A stretch of DNA of 53,949 nucleotides from Candidatus Poribacteria bacterium. Lineage in GTDB: Bacteria; Poribacteria; WGA-4E; WGA-3G. The notes beneath the pieces were generated by a model, which was not told the origin of the DNA, did no database searches, and was given only the letters and a program-made list of their open reading frames with translations. Where the stretch lies: positions 1 to 53,949 of the forward strand of contig JAAXHO010000031.1 of NCBI GenBank assembly GCA_012270795.1, in the 5' to 3' direction. Both the position numbers and the translations under genes were made by a program. Positions 1 through 8,327 of this stretch are shown here, piece by piece (the stretch's first letter is position 1; each line of letters starts with the position of its first letter).

Positions 1-33
1 TGAATAGTAATTAGCACAAGTCGTAGATATAAT

Positions 34-136
34 AACGTTTCTATCAATTATTGTTTCATTAGATAGTTGTTATCGTAGTCATTCTTTTGGACACAAACTG
101 GAGGTTTGTGCTACAAAAAAGAGACATTAAAATGGT
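34..136. repeat. MITE-like repeat, family A (TTTGTGC-core type)
   Basis: Degenerate terminal inverted repeats (AACGTTTCTATCAATTATTG on the left, AAATGGT on the right) enclose a small palindrome, ACAAACTGGAGGTTTGTGC. It is flanked by ATAAT and ATAAG, a probable 5-bp target duplication with one mismatch. The rest of positions 1-197 shows no gene. Confidence 0.6.
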
Positions 137-197
137 ATAAGAGAAGAAATTGGATGTGTGCATTGTATGTACACATCCATTTTTTGTACTTGTATAT

Positions 198-1019
198 CTA
201 TGACGCTTTCTGTGCAGTGAAAGTCACTTCGGTTTTTCCGTCGAGTCCTGCTACGACAGGGAATGTGCGCTCTCCTCTACCGTCTTTGGTAACATATCGA
301 ACTTCTGGTGCAAAATATGCGTAAAGTGCGGTGTTTCTCGGATTCGGTGAAGCGTTTGGACCTGAACCGTGCACCATAAGACTGTGGAAGAACAGCGCGC
401 TGCCTGCTGAAAGTGGTACGTCCATCTGCTGTTTTGCAACATCCTTTCGATCGGTGAGTTCTGCATCTTGTTGTCGTGCGATTCCACCCCACTCCTGAAC
501 ACCCCACAGATGGCTACGTGGCACGACTTTGAAGCAGCCGTTTTCTGGCGTTGCATCGTTGAGGGCTATACTGACGGTTACCAATCTCGGCGGTTCCATT
601 GGCCAATATGCTGAATCTTGGTGTAGTCCGTGTGATGATCCGTGGTAAGCGGGTTTGAACATGAGTGTACTTCTAAAGAGGAGCAGGTCTTCTCCGATAA
701 GGTTTTGGAGTACTGCGATAAGGTTTGGGTGTTGTGCCAAATTCTTAAACACATCTGAGTATTGGCGCGTATTTTCTGCTTTTCGCAGGACAGGCAGTTT
801 GTCACCTTCTGTTTCGTCTTGTGCGAAAGGTTCACGCTGGACGTGTCTGCGTGCGACATCAGCGCGTTCCTTTTCTGCTTCCGATTCTTGCCCTGCGGCA
901 AACTCATGTAGCAGTTGAATCTCTGCTTGACATTCTTCCACCTCTGCGGGTGACAACAGATTTTCAACAACGAGATAGCCTTCTTTCTCAAAAAAGTTTT
1001 TTTGTGGGTTCTTATCCAT
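198..1019 (-). CDS. Phytanoyl-CoA dioxygenase (PhyH) family protein
   Basis: A 273-residue non-haem Fe(II)/2-oxoglutarate oxygenase of the PhyH family, cytosolic by its lack of a signal peptide. The metal-binding HxD lies in GLHQDSAYW, followed by the family signature NGCFKVVPRSHLWG. The distal His is in FHSLMVHGSGPN, and a nearby Arg (NPRNTALYAYF) probably binds 2-oxoglutarate. The ATG start has an excellent GGAGGAATAA Shine-Dalgarno. The Nramp remnant lies 81 bp upstream on the same strand, so the two may be co-transcribed. A second paralogue is at 50719-51462. The substrate cannot be read from the sequence. Confidence 0.9.
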   Translation of the reverse strand: MDKNPQKNFFEKEGYLVVENLLSPAEVEECQAEIQLLHEFAAGQESEAEKERADVARRHVQREPFAQDETEGDKLPVLRKAENTRQYSDVFKNLAQHPNLIAVLQNLIGEDLLLFRSTLMFKPAYHGSSHGLHQDSAYWPMEPPRLVTVSIALNDATPENGCFKVVPRSHLWGVQEWGGIARQQDAELTDRKDVAKQQMDVPLSAGSALFFHSLMVHGSGPNASPNPRNTALYAYFAPEVRYVTKDGRGERTFPVVAGLDGKTEVTFTAQKAS

Positions 1020-1100
1020 TTATTCCTCCAGTGAGTCGGTTAATTTCCCATACAATACTTGCAATAGCAAAACCGATATATACAGCAGAAGCGATCAACA

Positions 1101-2451
1101 TCATTGTCGTTGATATTTTTTTGGTTTGGCGAAACTCGGTAGATAACGTCTATTCATATATAACGTAAGTGGGACATAAATTGCCATAGCAAAACCACCC
1201 ATATATGCTGCGCTGAAAAGGAAACCGAGCTCGCTTACGTTTAGTTGTTCCATCACAAAAGTTATTACACATCCGGCGACGATCCATATACCTACTACAA
1301 GCAGATACCACCAGCTGAGAGTGCGTTTTTTTGCTCCCTTAAAGTTAGTATAGATTATATCAGATATAGACCGTCCGACACCATCAACGAGTGCAAGTTG
1401 TGTACCAAAAAGCGTTGCCACACCGACGAGTAAGAAGATATATTGTCCTGGCATTCCCCAGATGTCTTTTAGTATATTTGCTTCGTCATAGATGAGTTGT
1501 CCTGCTTGTGGTACAATGTTTTTAGGGTGCAAAACAGCGAGAGCTCCAAAGATGAATAGTAGCATAGTGACAGTATTGAGTGCCCAAAAGAATAGCATTT
1601 GGTCCTGTTTTATATATTTCCACCATGCAGCGAATCGTTGTCTGTTTTCTTTGGTTTCTGCACATAGGTATCCTGTTGTAAGGTAAAGTTTCGTCTCGTC
1701 CTCGTAGGGGATTTAAGAGTGATGGCAAGCGCGCGCCCATACCGATATCTTTATCTCGTAGATAGAAAGTATAAAATAGGTTTGCAGTCCCTCCTGCCCC
1801 AGCGAAAACCACTGCAATAAAAAGTGCCTTGATACTCATTCCTTCTGCTACATACCCAACGTTTATTAGTCCAGCTCCCAATTCTTTCCATGTATCAAGC
1901 GAACCTACAGCGATAACGACCAGGATCAGTCCAATTGTAACAATTGCGACTAGCAGTTCAACTGTTCTTTCTACAGATTTGTAAACCATTTTTGGACCGA
2001 GTAGAATTAGAGCGACAGCTGCGAAAGTAATAACTGTCCAGAAGGTATCTGAACCCCACCCACCGGGGCCAATGAGGAGTGCCTTGAGTGCGAGTCCTGA
2101 TGCGCGTGCCCAACCGGGTGCGATCCATCCAACAACAGTGAGCAAGATAAACAGTGGTGCAAAGCCTCGCCAAATACGACTGTAGCCTGTATATACTGTT
2201 TCGCCAGTTGCGATTGTCCATCTGCCGACTTCAAAGTTGATCCAGAGTTGTAGAAAAACACCGAGGACAGCTGCCCAGACCATGCTGCCCCCGTATTCAG
2301 CAGCGATTCGGGGCCATATCACAATTTCGCCTGCACCAATAGAGAGCCCGACTAAAATAGCACCGGGGCCAGCTATTTTCCAAAACGGTAGCTGCTTTTC
2401 GGGTAGATCAACAGTTTTAAAGTCTTCAAGTGGTTCAAATATTTTTGCCAT
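1101..2451 (-). pseudogene. Nramp-family divalent metal transporter, frameshifted
   Basis: Two overlapping reading frames together make one Nramp-like polytopic protein of about 450 residues. The N-terminal part (ATG at 2451) has the characteristic GPGAILVGLSIGAGEI first-helix region and several hydrophobic helices, and runs to GARLPSLLNPLRG. Homology then continues in another frame, as DETKLYLTTGYLCAETKEN and QDQMLFFWALN, down to the stop at 1101. The change of frame is at about 1698-1705, within a GA/CG-rich stretch, and is explained by one extra base (or two missing). Either the gene is a recent pseudogene or this is a sequencing or assembly error, because both halves look otherwise intact. 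The role would be metal-ion import across the inner membrane. PhyH follows 81 bp downstream. Confidence 0.8.
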
Positions 2452-2498
2452 ATTATTTTCCTTAGAATGAATGTCACAGATTACATTTTTTATATTGG

Positions 2499-2922
2499 CA
2501 GGACTTACGCATTTTCTCTTAAAGTCCCCTTGAATGAAGTTTAATTTATTTATTGGGTAATCTTAATTTTATCCTTTATATGCCAATTTGAAACAATAGA
2601 ACCTATTTTGGGTTGTGGTATTCTTTGTTGTCTGAACCAGGATTTTCAGGATTTTCAGATTTCCAGGATTTACCTTATCAAGGATTTTTGATGCGCGTTT
2701 AGGTTCTTTTTTGAATAGGATATGATGAGAAAAATCCTGGAAATCTGAAAATCCTGGTTCAGACAAAGACCAATTATACTACACAATAAGAACAAGACAT
2801 TACTCTATTTATTTTTTAATCTTCATATAAGGGACTTTAGGGGGTTAAAAAGACTAAAAATACTGAAATATCACACTATTTAACCCCTTACCCCCTTATC
2901 AAGGGGGAATGTGTAAGTCCTG
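2499..2922. repeat. MITE-like element B1 (CAGGACTTACGC ends), 424 bp
   Basis: Terminal inverted repeats CAGGACTTACGC and GTGTAAGTCCTG are flanked on both sides by ATTGG, a perfect 5-bp target duplication (2494-2498 and 2923-2927). Inside the ends are the family's CTTAAAGTCC and CCCTTATCAAGGGGG blocks. A family C inverted repeat (2626-2767) sits within it. The right end overlaps the 3' end of the oxidoreductase gene. No transposase is encoded. Confidence 0.85.
2626..2767. repeat. Inverted repeat, family C, nested in element B1
   Basis: Long imperfect inverted repeat with arms beginning TTGTCTGAACCAGGATTT and ending ATCCTGGTTCAGACAA. It could fold into a large cruciform or RNA hairpin. A second full copy is at 21327-21465 and a half copy at about 26963-27002. 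I see no target duplication. Confidence 0.75.
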
Positions 2923-5850
2923 ATTGGTTTTAATTGCTTCACTTAGCACTTCAATCGGGTGTTTTGGTAAGATACCGGTTCCATGTTCGATTTGATGTCG
3001 GCAGGAAAACCCTGATGCTGTCAGTGTATATTCTCCTGTTTTTTCGCGGATGTGTGGAAAAAGTCGCAGTTCACCAATATTCATTGAGATTTCGTAGTGT
3101 GACTTTTCGTAACCGAATGAACCCGCCATACCGCAACAACTGGAATCGATGACTGTGACATTGTGTGCCTTTGGTAATTCCAGCATTTTCAACACTGGGT
3201 TGATCCCTGACAGTGCTCGCTGGTGGCAGTGTCCGTGCAATAGAATATCGCGTGGTTCTGTTTCATAAGTGAGTGTGAGTTTGCCTTTTTCATGCTCTTG
3301 AAGTAGAAATTCCTCAAGAGGGTATGTAGATTCAGCAACGCGTTTTGCTTTTGCTGTTCCAATAAGATCAACATAATCATCGGTCAAGGCGGAGGTACAA
3401 CTCGGTTCACAACCTACAATTGGAATTCCTGCTTCAACGTAAGTATGGAGTTGTTCAATATTATGGTTGGCGTTTTCTACGGCTCTGTCGAGCATGCCTT
3501 CCGAGATAAGCGGTCTACCACAGCATTTTTTTTTCGGTAAGATGACTTCATAACCTGCTGATTCTAAAACGTGTGTGACTGCCTTACCGATATTTGGTTC
3601 ACTATAGTTCATAAATGTGTCGTGAAACAGCACAACTTTTTTATCGGAGGTTGGTGTTGATTTTCGTTTTCTGAACCATTTCTCAAAGGTTTGATGTACA
3701 AAGGTAGGCATATCTCTGCGTTGATCTATGCCCATCAGTTTTTCTGCCATCCACTTGGAAAACGGGTTGTTTGTTGCCCAATTTGAGACTGGCGCGAAAG
3801 TTGAACCTAAGACAGCAAGTGAACCGATTTCACCAAAAAGTCTATTGCGTAGGGGGAGGCCGTTTTCTTTTCGGTAATGTGCAAGTACTTCGTATTTTAT
3901 TTTCGCCATGTCAACATTAGAGGGACATTCTGCTTTGCATGCTTTGCAACCGAGGCACAAATCAAGGACATCATATAGACGTTGACTTGTAAAGTCAGTG
4001 TGGGGTAAAGCACCGGAAATCACCAACCGTAGTGCGTTTGCGCGCCCGCGTGTAGAGTGTTCCTCTTCGCGTGTTGCGATGAAGGAGGGACACATGGTAC
4101 CTGTCAATGTTTTTCGGCACGCCCCGACACCGTTGCACATCTCAATGGATCTGCCGAAACCGTCTTGTGATGAGAAATCAAAGTATGTATCAATTTTGAT
4201 GGTATTGTATTTTGCCCCGAAACGTAGGTTTTCTGTCATCGGTGGCGGATCAATGATTTTACCTGGGTTCATAATCCCGTCAGGGTCAAAAGCGTTTTTG
4301 ACTTCACGGAGTGCTTGGTAGATCTTAGGACCGAACATGCTTTCAATCCATTCACTTCGGACAAGTCCGTCTCCATGTTCTCCACTCATTGCGCCGTTTA
4401 GGTCCATTAGTAGGTCTCGTACCTCTCGTGCAATGCTATGCATTTTTTGGATATCTGATTCGGATTTGAGATTGATTACGGGTCTGTTGTGCAGTAATCC
4501 GACGCTTGCGTGTGCGTAGTAAGAGGCGGTTGTGTCATGGCGTGTGACGATTTCATCGAATCTGCGGACATATTCAGGCAAGTTTTTAATCGGGACAGCA
4601 GCATCTTCCACAAAGCCGATCGGTTTTGCATCGCCTTTCATTCCCATGAGTAAGCCGAGTCCTGCTTTTCGTGTTTCCCACACACGGGACTTTTCTTCAG
4701 CAGTAAAACATCTAACATAAGCGTATCCAAATCCGGTGCTTTTCAAAGTTTTTTCAAGGTGGTCTATCTGTTCGTGTAGTTCCGTTTCAGTTTCTCCGTA
4801 AAATTCAACGGCAAGTAGTGCTTCCGGTTCACCTTGAATAAAGTTTGTTAATCGTGAGAACTCCAAAGAACCTTGCGCCATTCCGAGAATTGTTTTGTCT
4901 ATGAGTTCAACTGCGGTTGGCTTGCAGTCTAAGATCGGTTGCATTGCCTCCATAGCAGCGATGAGCGACCTGAAATGGACAACGCACAAGCAGGTCATTT
5001 TTGGAATGGGAACGAGATTTACCTTTGCCTCAACGATTGATGCAAGTGTGCCTTCGGAACCGACGACAATTTTTGCAAGGCTAAAGGGACGATGTGCATC
5101 GCAACCATCTCTGCGGTAAGGCGTAACCTCTTTTGAGCCTGCATCTGTTACATATTCATCCAGATTATAGCCTGCGACTCTGCGTAGAATACGGGGATAG
5201 CGTTTTCGGATTTCTTCAGCGTTTTCATCACAAATTCGGCACAGCTCACGATAGATTTGTGCTTCTAATGAATTTCCTTCCTTTTTGGCTGCGACTTCTG
5301 GGAAGGATAGTGGGGCAGCTGTGATCTCATCTCCGTTTGCAAGCACAAGGTCTAACGACATTACATGATCAATTGTCTTACCGTAGATGAGAGAGTGAGA
5401 CCCTGCAGAGTTATTACCGATGGTGCCGCCGACATTGGCACGGCTGCTTGTCGCAACATCGGGGGCATACATGAGTCCGTGGGATTTGAGGTGGTGGTTT
5501 AATTCATCCAGAACGATTCCCGGTTCAACACGCGCCCAGTGTTCAGCTGCGTTTACTTCAATCAGCTGATTCATGTATTTGGACATGTCTATGACAATTG
5601 CTTTGCCGACACACTGTCCTGCAAGACTTGTTCCACCACCGCGAGGCAGTATTGGGATTTTGTGTTCAGCAGCGATCTGGATTGTCTTGATGACATCTTG
5701 TTTGTGTTTGGGAACAACGACACCGATGGGTTCTATTTGGTAGAGGCTTGCATCTGTGCTGTATAGTGCTTTTGAGTATGCATCAAAACGGACTTCTCCG
5801 TCGAGTGTATTGGTGAGAAGTTGTTCTAATGCGGGGTCAGGGTTTTGCAT
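2899..5850 (-). CDS. FAD-linked oxidase / Fe-S oxidoreductase fusion (GlcD-GlpC, YdiJ type)
   Basis: A 983-residue fusion of a GlcD-like flavoprotein and a GlpC-like Fe-S protein, probably oxidising a D-2-hydroxyacid such as D-lactate or D-2-hydroxyglutarate and passing electrons to quinone. The N-terminal FAD-binding (PCMH) domain has PRGGGTSLAGQ and VGSEGTLASI. The FAD-oxidase C-terminal domain has GEHGDGLVRSEW and MNPGKI. A ferredoxin-like region follows with CNGVGACRK and the 4Fe-4S motif CLGCKACKAECPSN. Two CCG cysteine modules come last (KKKCCGRPLIS, SSCCGMAGSFGYE). All expected cysteines are visible, so it should be functional. The substrate is inferred from family. The final residues (QDLHIPP) and the TGA stop are encoded by the end of repeat element B1, so the native C-terminus has been replaced or extended. 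Confidence 0.92.
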   Translation of the reverse strand: MQNPDPALEQLLTNTLDGEVRFDAYSKALYSTDASLYQIEPIGVVVPKHKQDVIKTIQIAAEHKIPILPRGGGTSLAGQCVGKAIVIDMSKYMNQLIEVNAAEHWARVEPGIVLDELNHHLKSHGLMYAPDVATSSRANVGGTIGNNSAGSHSLIYGKTIDHVMSLDLVLANGDEITAAPLSFPEVAAKKEGNSLEAQIYRELCRICDENAEEIRKRYPRILRRVAGYNLDEYVTDAGSKEVTPYRRDGCDAHRPFSLAKIVVGSEGTLASIVEAKVNLVPIPKMTCLCVVHFRSLIAAMEAMQPILDCKPTAVELIDKTILGMAQGSLEFSRLTNFIQGEPEALLAVEFYGETETELHEQIDHLEKTLKSTGFGYAYVRCFTAEEKSRVWETRKAGLGLLMGMKGDAKPIGFVEDAAVPIKNLPEYVRRFDEIVTRHDTTASYYAHASVGLLHNRPVINLKSESDIQKMHSIAREVRDLLMDLNGAMSGEHGDGLVRSEWIESMFGPKIYQALREVKNAFDPDGIMNPGKIIDPPPMTENLRFGAKYNTIKIDTYFDFSSQDGFGRSIEMCNGVGACRKTLTGTMCPSFIATREEEHSTRGRANALRLVISGALPHTDFTSQRLYDVLDLCLGCKACKAECPSNVDMAKIKYEVLAHYRKENGLPLRNRLFGEIGSLAVLGSTFAPVSNWATNNPFSKWMAEKLMGIDQRRDMPTFVHQTFEKWFRKRKSTPTSDKKVVLFHDTFMNYSEPNIGKAVTHVLESAGYEVILPKKKCCGRPLISEGMLDRAVENANHNIEQLHTYVEAGIPIVGCEPSCTSALTDDYVDLIGTAKAKRVAESTYPLEEFLLQEHEKGKLTLTYETEPRDILLHGHCHQRALSGINPVLKMLELPKAHNVTVIDSSCCGMAGSFGYEKSHYEISMNIGELRLFPHIREKTGEYTLTASGFSCRHQIEHGTGILPKHPIEVLSEAIKTNQDLHIPP

Positions 5851-5939
5851 CTGTTTTGTGTTCCTGTGCGTTTGATTCTAAGAGATATGGTATGTTAGAT
5901 GATAGTATGCCAAAAATTGTTCAAGAGGATATCCCCTAC

Positions 5940-6674
5940 TTAAATCTTTTCTCTAATCGCGATATGTTTTAGGTCAATGTCACGTCCCAGTAGGTCTTGG
6001 CATACCTCATCAACAACTTCTGAATAATCTATACTGACAATAAATAGGCGCAGCTGTGCTGTTGATGGATATTTCCTCATATAATCCAACCTATATTGTA
6101 GGATTTGACCGATGGATTTATGTATGAGATCGCTGCTGCTATCACCGGGATAATGAAAAGTGAATTTGACTTCAACAAGAACAGGACATTTCGATTTAGA
6201 TTTATCAATTCCGATAAAATCGGGGACGGATCTATTATTAGAAATACCTCGCACATTTGTCAGACTTATGTTTTCCTGCCAATCAATATCCTCACCAAAT
6301 ACCAGAGGCGTATTATCTGCTATCCATGGCGTTAGTATTATATCCTCTTTCGGTTCAGATTGAGGATTTTTGATCCGCGCCATTACGTTTATATCCGCTT
6401 TTTCTATCTTAGGGTTGTTGATAACTTCCAGAATTATACTATGTCTTTCCGATGACGTAAGATGAGAATTTATTTGTGCTGGCATATTTCTTACTCCCAA
6501 TAGCGACACCAAAATCCTAATTATTTCAGTTGCTAATAAAAGTTCAGGTTTTTCGTGTCCTTTCCACCAGTAGATTTTTTGGTGAATCCGAACGGTGTTG
6601 ATTAAAAAGATTGGCACCGTGATTGAACTTTTCTTGTGTCCAACCTCCTGCCAAGAATATAAGGATACTCCCAA
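5940..6674 (-). CDS. PD-(D/E)XK nuclease-like protein, 5' end uncertain
   Basis: No specific family recognised. The C-terminal half carries PDFIGID followed about 12 residues later by VLVEVKF. That fits the PD-(D/E)XK restriction-endonuclease-like core (acidic residue, hydrophobic strand, ExK), and the region after it contains a Q-rich helix (IGQILQYRLDYM), as in that superfamily. The open frame starts at 6674, but this ATG has no Shine-Dalgarno. An internal ATG (MPAQINSH, near 6483) has GGGAG eight bases upstream. Alternatively the true start is the small signal-peptide ORF at 6708 joined by a frameshift at the A6 run 6575-6580. DNA targeting or defence would be a guess. Confidence 0.55.
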   Translation of the reverse strand: MGVSLYSWQEVGHKKSSITVPIFLINTVRIHQKIYWWKGHEKPELLLATEIIRILVSLLGVRNMPAQINSHLTSSERHSIILEVINNPKIEKADINVMARIKNPQSEPKEDIILTPWIADNTPLVFGEDIDWQENISLTNVRGISNNRSVPDFIGIDKSKSKCPVLVEVKFTFHYPGDSSSDLIHKSIGQILQYRLDYMRKYPSTAQLRLFIVSIDYSEVVDEVCQDLLGRDIDLKHIAIREKI

Positions 6675-6708
6675 GTATTGTTAACAATACTCTATATCGT
6701 TTTTTCAT
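6544..6708 (-). CDS. Short ORF with membrane-anchor N-terminus; possible 5' part of the downstream gene
   Basis: A 54-codon frame with an excellent AAAGGAG Shine-Dalgarno begins MKKRYRVLLTILGSILIFLA, a textbook signal or anchor sequence, and ends in TGA. It overlaps the 5940-6674 frame by about 130 bp. At a run of six A (6575-6580) the neighbouring frame takes over with IYWWKGHEKPELLLATE. This suggests one ancestral gene with an indel in the homopolymer, or a separate small membrane peptide. Confidence 0.45.
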   Translation of the reverse strand: MKKRYRVLLTILGSILIFLAGGWTQEKFNHGANLFNQHRSDSPKNLLVERTRKT

Positions 6709-6879
6709 TGTGATTCTCCTTTGAAATATAACAGATATCGGACTAATCGCCAGTTTAAGTTTTCGTCAAGTAGAACGCGCATGTAGGGTTGTCTTCCGAC
6801 TTTATTGTGTTTTTCGCTCCAAAAAATCTTCTGACAATTTTTTAGACATCTGATCCACTATATTCCAAGAATGGATAAT

Positions 6880-7031
6880 ACCAATTCTAATAAATATTGT
6901 CTCATTAAGGAATTCCACTGTTATTGTTGATTGGAGGTCCTCTCTTCGGTAGGAGCGACCTCCAGGTCGCGACCAGAGGTCGCTCCTACCGGATCTCCGC
7001 AGCTAATGAGACATAATATATTAGAAATGGT
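6880..7031. repeat. MITE-like repeat A1 (GGTCGCGACC core)
   Basis: Ends ACCAATTCTAATAAATATTG and ATATATTAGAAATGGT are inverted, with a perfect ATAAT duplication on both sides (6875-6879, 7032-7036). The core is the palindrome GTAGGAGCGACCTCCAGGTC with its complement. Best-preserved example of family A. Confidence 0.85.
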
Positions 7032-7115
7032 ATAATCTACTTTTAGAATATGCTTCAGTTCATTGACAATAAAGGGGTTTTCGTGTAGTTTTTCCATTTT
7101 TTTTACCTAAGTTAT

Positions 7116-7267
7116 ACCAATTAGAATTAATAATGTGTCATTTAGGAATTCATAAGTTATTTTCAGATTAAAGACTTTTCTTTTGTAAGCTCAACCTCAC
7201 GGTCGCGACCAGAGGTCGCTCCTACCAAAACATTTCGCCAAATAGTATCTTATTTTATAGAAATGGT
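7116..7267. repeat. MITE-like repeat A2
   Basis: Same terminal sequences as A1 (ACCAATTAGAATTAATAATG ... AGAAATGGT) with GTTAT / ATTAT flanks (4 of 5 match). Part of the core palindrome (GGTCGCGACCAGAGGTCGC) is retained. Confidence 0.75.
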
Positions 7268-7279
7268 ATTATATATTGC

Positions 7280-7960
7280 TGTGCCAAAATAGTGAAATAG
7301 CGGCTAATTTGTTGATAGGGTTGATAAGTGCGATCGTCAATTTCTAAACGCAATTAGAGAATAACACCAATATGTCCAAATGTCAAGAAAATAACTACAG
7401 TACCAGGGTAAATTAGTATTGATCATTTTACACGTTTCCTGAGAAAATCGCGACCGGGAGGTCGCTCCTACCGTGGGTTTTCATTTATAAATCAAGATTT
7501 ACGCAATTTTCATGGTTTTATCAAGAATTGTGTTGAAATGTACTGTTTTAGTAGGTGTTTTCGACCACGTTTTTGCTTTCTTTTATAGGAAGGAAATGCA
7601 TCAATTTGTGGACCCAATCTCAATTTTGGAATTTTTTTAGTTGTTTTTTTGCGTTTTTTGTGATTTTTTCATAAGTGTTCTCGATCGTGTCGTGGTATGG
7701 GTTTATGTAGGTTTTTAAAATTTGCGAAATTTTAAAAAAAACAACTAAATGGGGTTTTTGTTGTTTTTTTGTTGTGTATTTTTGCTTCTGTTTTTGGACA
7801 AGTTTGTTGGTTTTTGTTGTGTGTTTTGATTTGTATATATAATAAGTGATTTTTGATAGGGTTTGTCGTTTTATTGGTGATTGTTTATTGGGATTTCCAA
7901 TAGATATCCAATGGGTTTGAGGGATAGTCTGTAGTCTTTTGGCTGGCTGATTGCTGACAG
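7280..7960. other. Non-coding, T/G-rich stretch
   Basis: No convincing gene on either strand. Positions 7435-7476 hold a solo copy of the GCGACCGGGAGGTCGCTCCTACC core. From about 7600 to 7860 the + strand is extremely rich in T and G with long T runs (for example TTTTTGTTGTTTTTTTGTTG), unlike the rest of the window. Confidence 0.5.
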
Positions 7961-7990
7961 TTGAGTGTTATACCAATTTCTGCAATAAAT

Positions 7991-8019
7991 TTGACTTTCT
8001 ACCTATTTAGAGGTATACT
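7991..8019 (+). promoter_or_regulatory. Sigma-70-type promoter for tRNA-Leu
   Basis: TTGACT (7991-7996), a 17-bp spacer and TATACT (8014-8019), 24 bp before the tRNA. Confidence 0.75.
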
Positions 8020-8043
8020 TAAAATAAGCGTTAGACGTTATAT

Positions 8044-8126
8044 GCCCCTGTGGTGGAATTGGTATACACAGCAGGTTAAGGACCTGTGCCTTAATTGGCA
8101 TGCTGGTTCGAGTCCAGTCGGGGGCA
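8044..8126 (+). tRNA. tRNA-Leu (AAG)
   Basis: Class II tRNA with acceptor stem GCCCCTG/CGGGGGC, Leu-type D arm (GGTGGAATTGGTATACAC) and a variable arm (TGCCTTAATTGGCA). The T arm is CTGGTTCGAGTCCAG and the discriminator is A. The anticodon stem GCAGG/CCTGT encloses loop TTAAGGA, giving anticodon AAG. CCA is not encoded. Confidence 0.92.
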
Positions 8127-8159
8127 TTCTTTCCAAGCTCATCTATTACCCCATATTAT

Positions 8160-8290
8160 ACCAATTCTTATTAATATTGTGTCTATCAGGAATTCATAAG
8201 TTCTTTTCAAATGAAGACCTTTCTTTTGTAGGTGCGACCTTACGGTCGCGACCGGGAGGTCGCACCTACCAGAACATTTCAATAAATGGT
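8160..8290. repeat. MITE-like repeat A3 beside tRNA-Leu
   Basis: ACCAATTCTTATTAATATTG ... AATAAATGGT with perfect ATTAT duplications (8155-8159, 8291-8295) and a GGTCGCGACCGGGAGGTCGC core. It starts 33 bp after the tRNA, and its right end is 38 bp from the glycosyltransferase stop. Confidence 0.85.
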
Positions 8291-8327
8291 ATTATTTCGC
8301 ATGTGATGCAATAGGCATAGTCAGTAG

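Noticed and set aside
7961-8314. Open frame of 117 codons on the + strand
   Set aside because: It runs straight through tRNA-Leu and repeat A3; no coding signal of its own.
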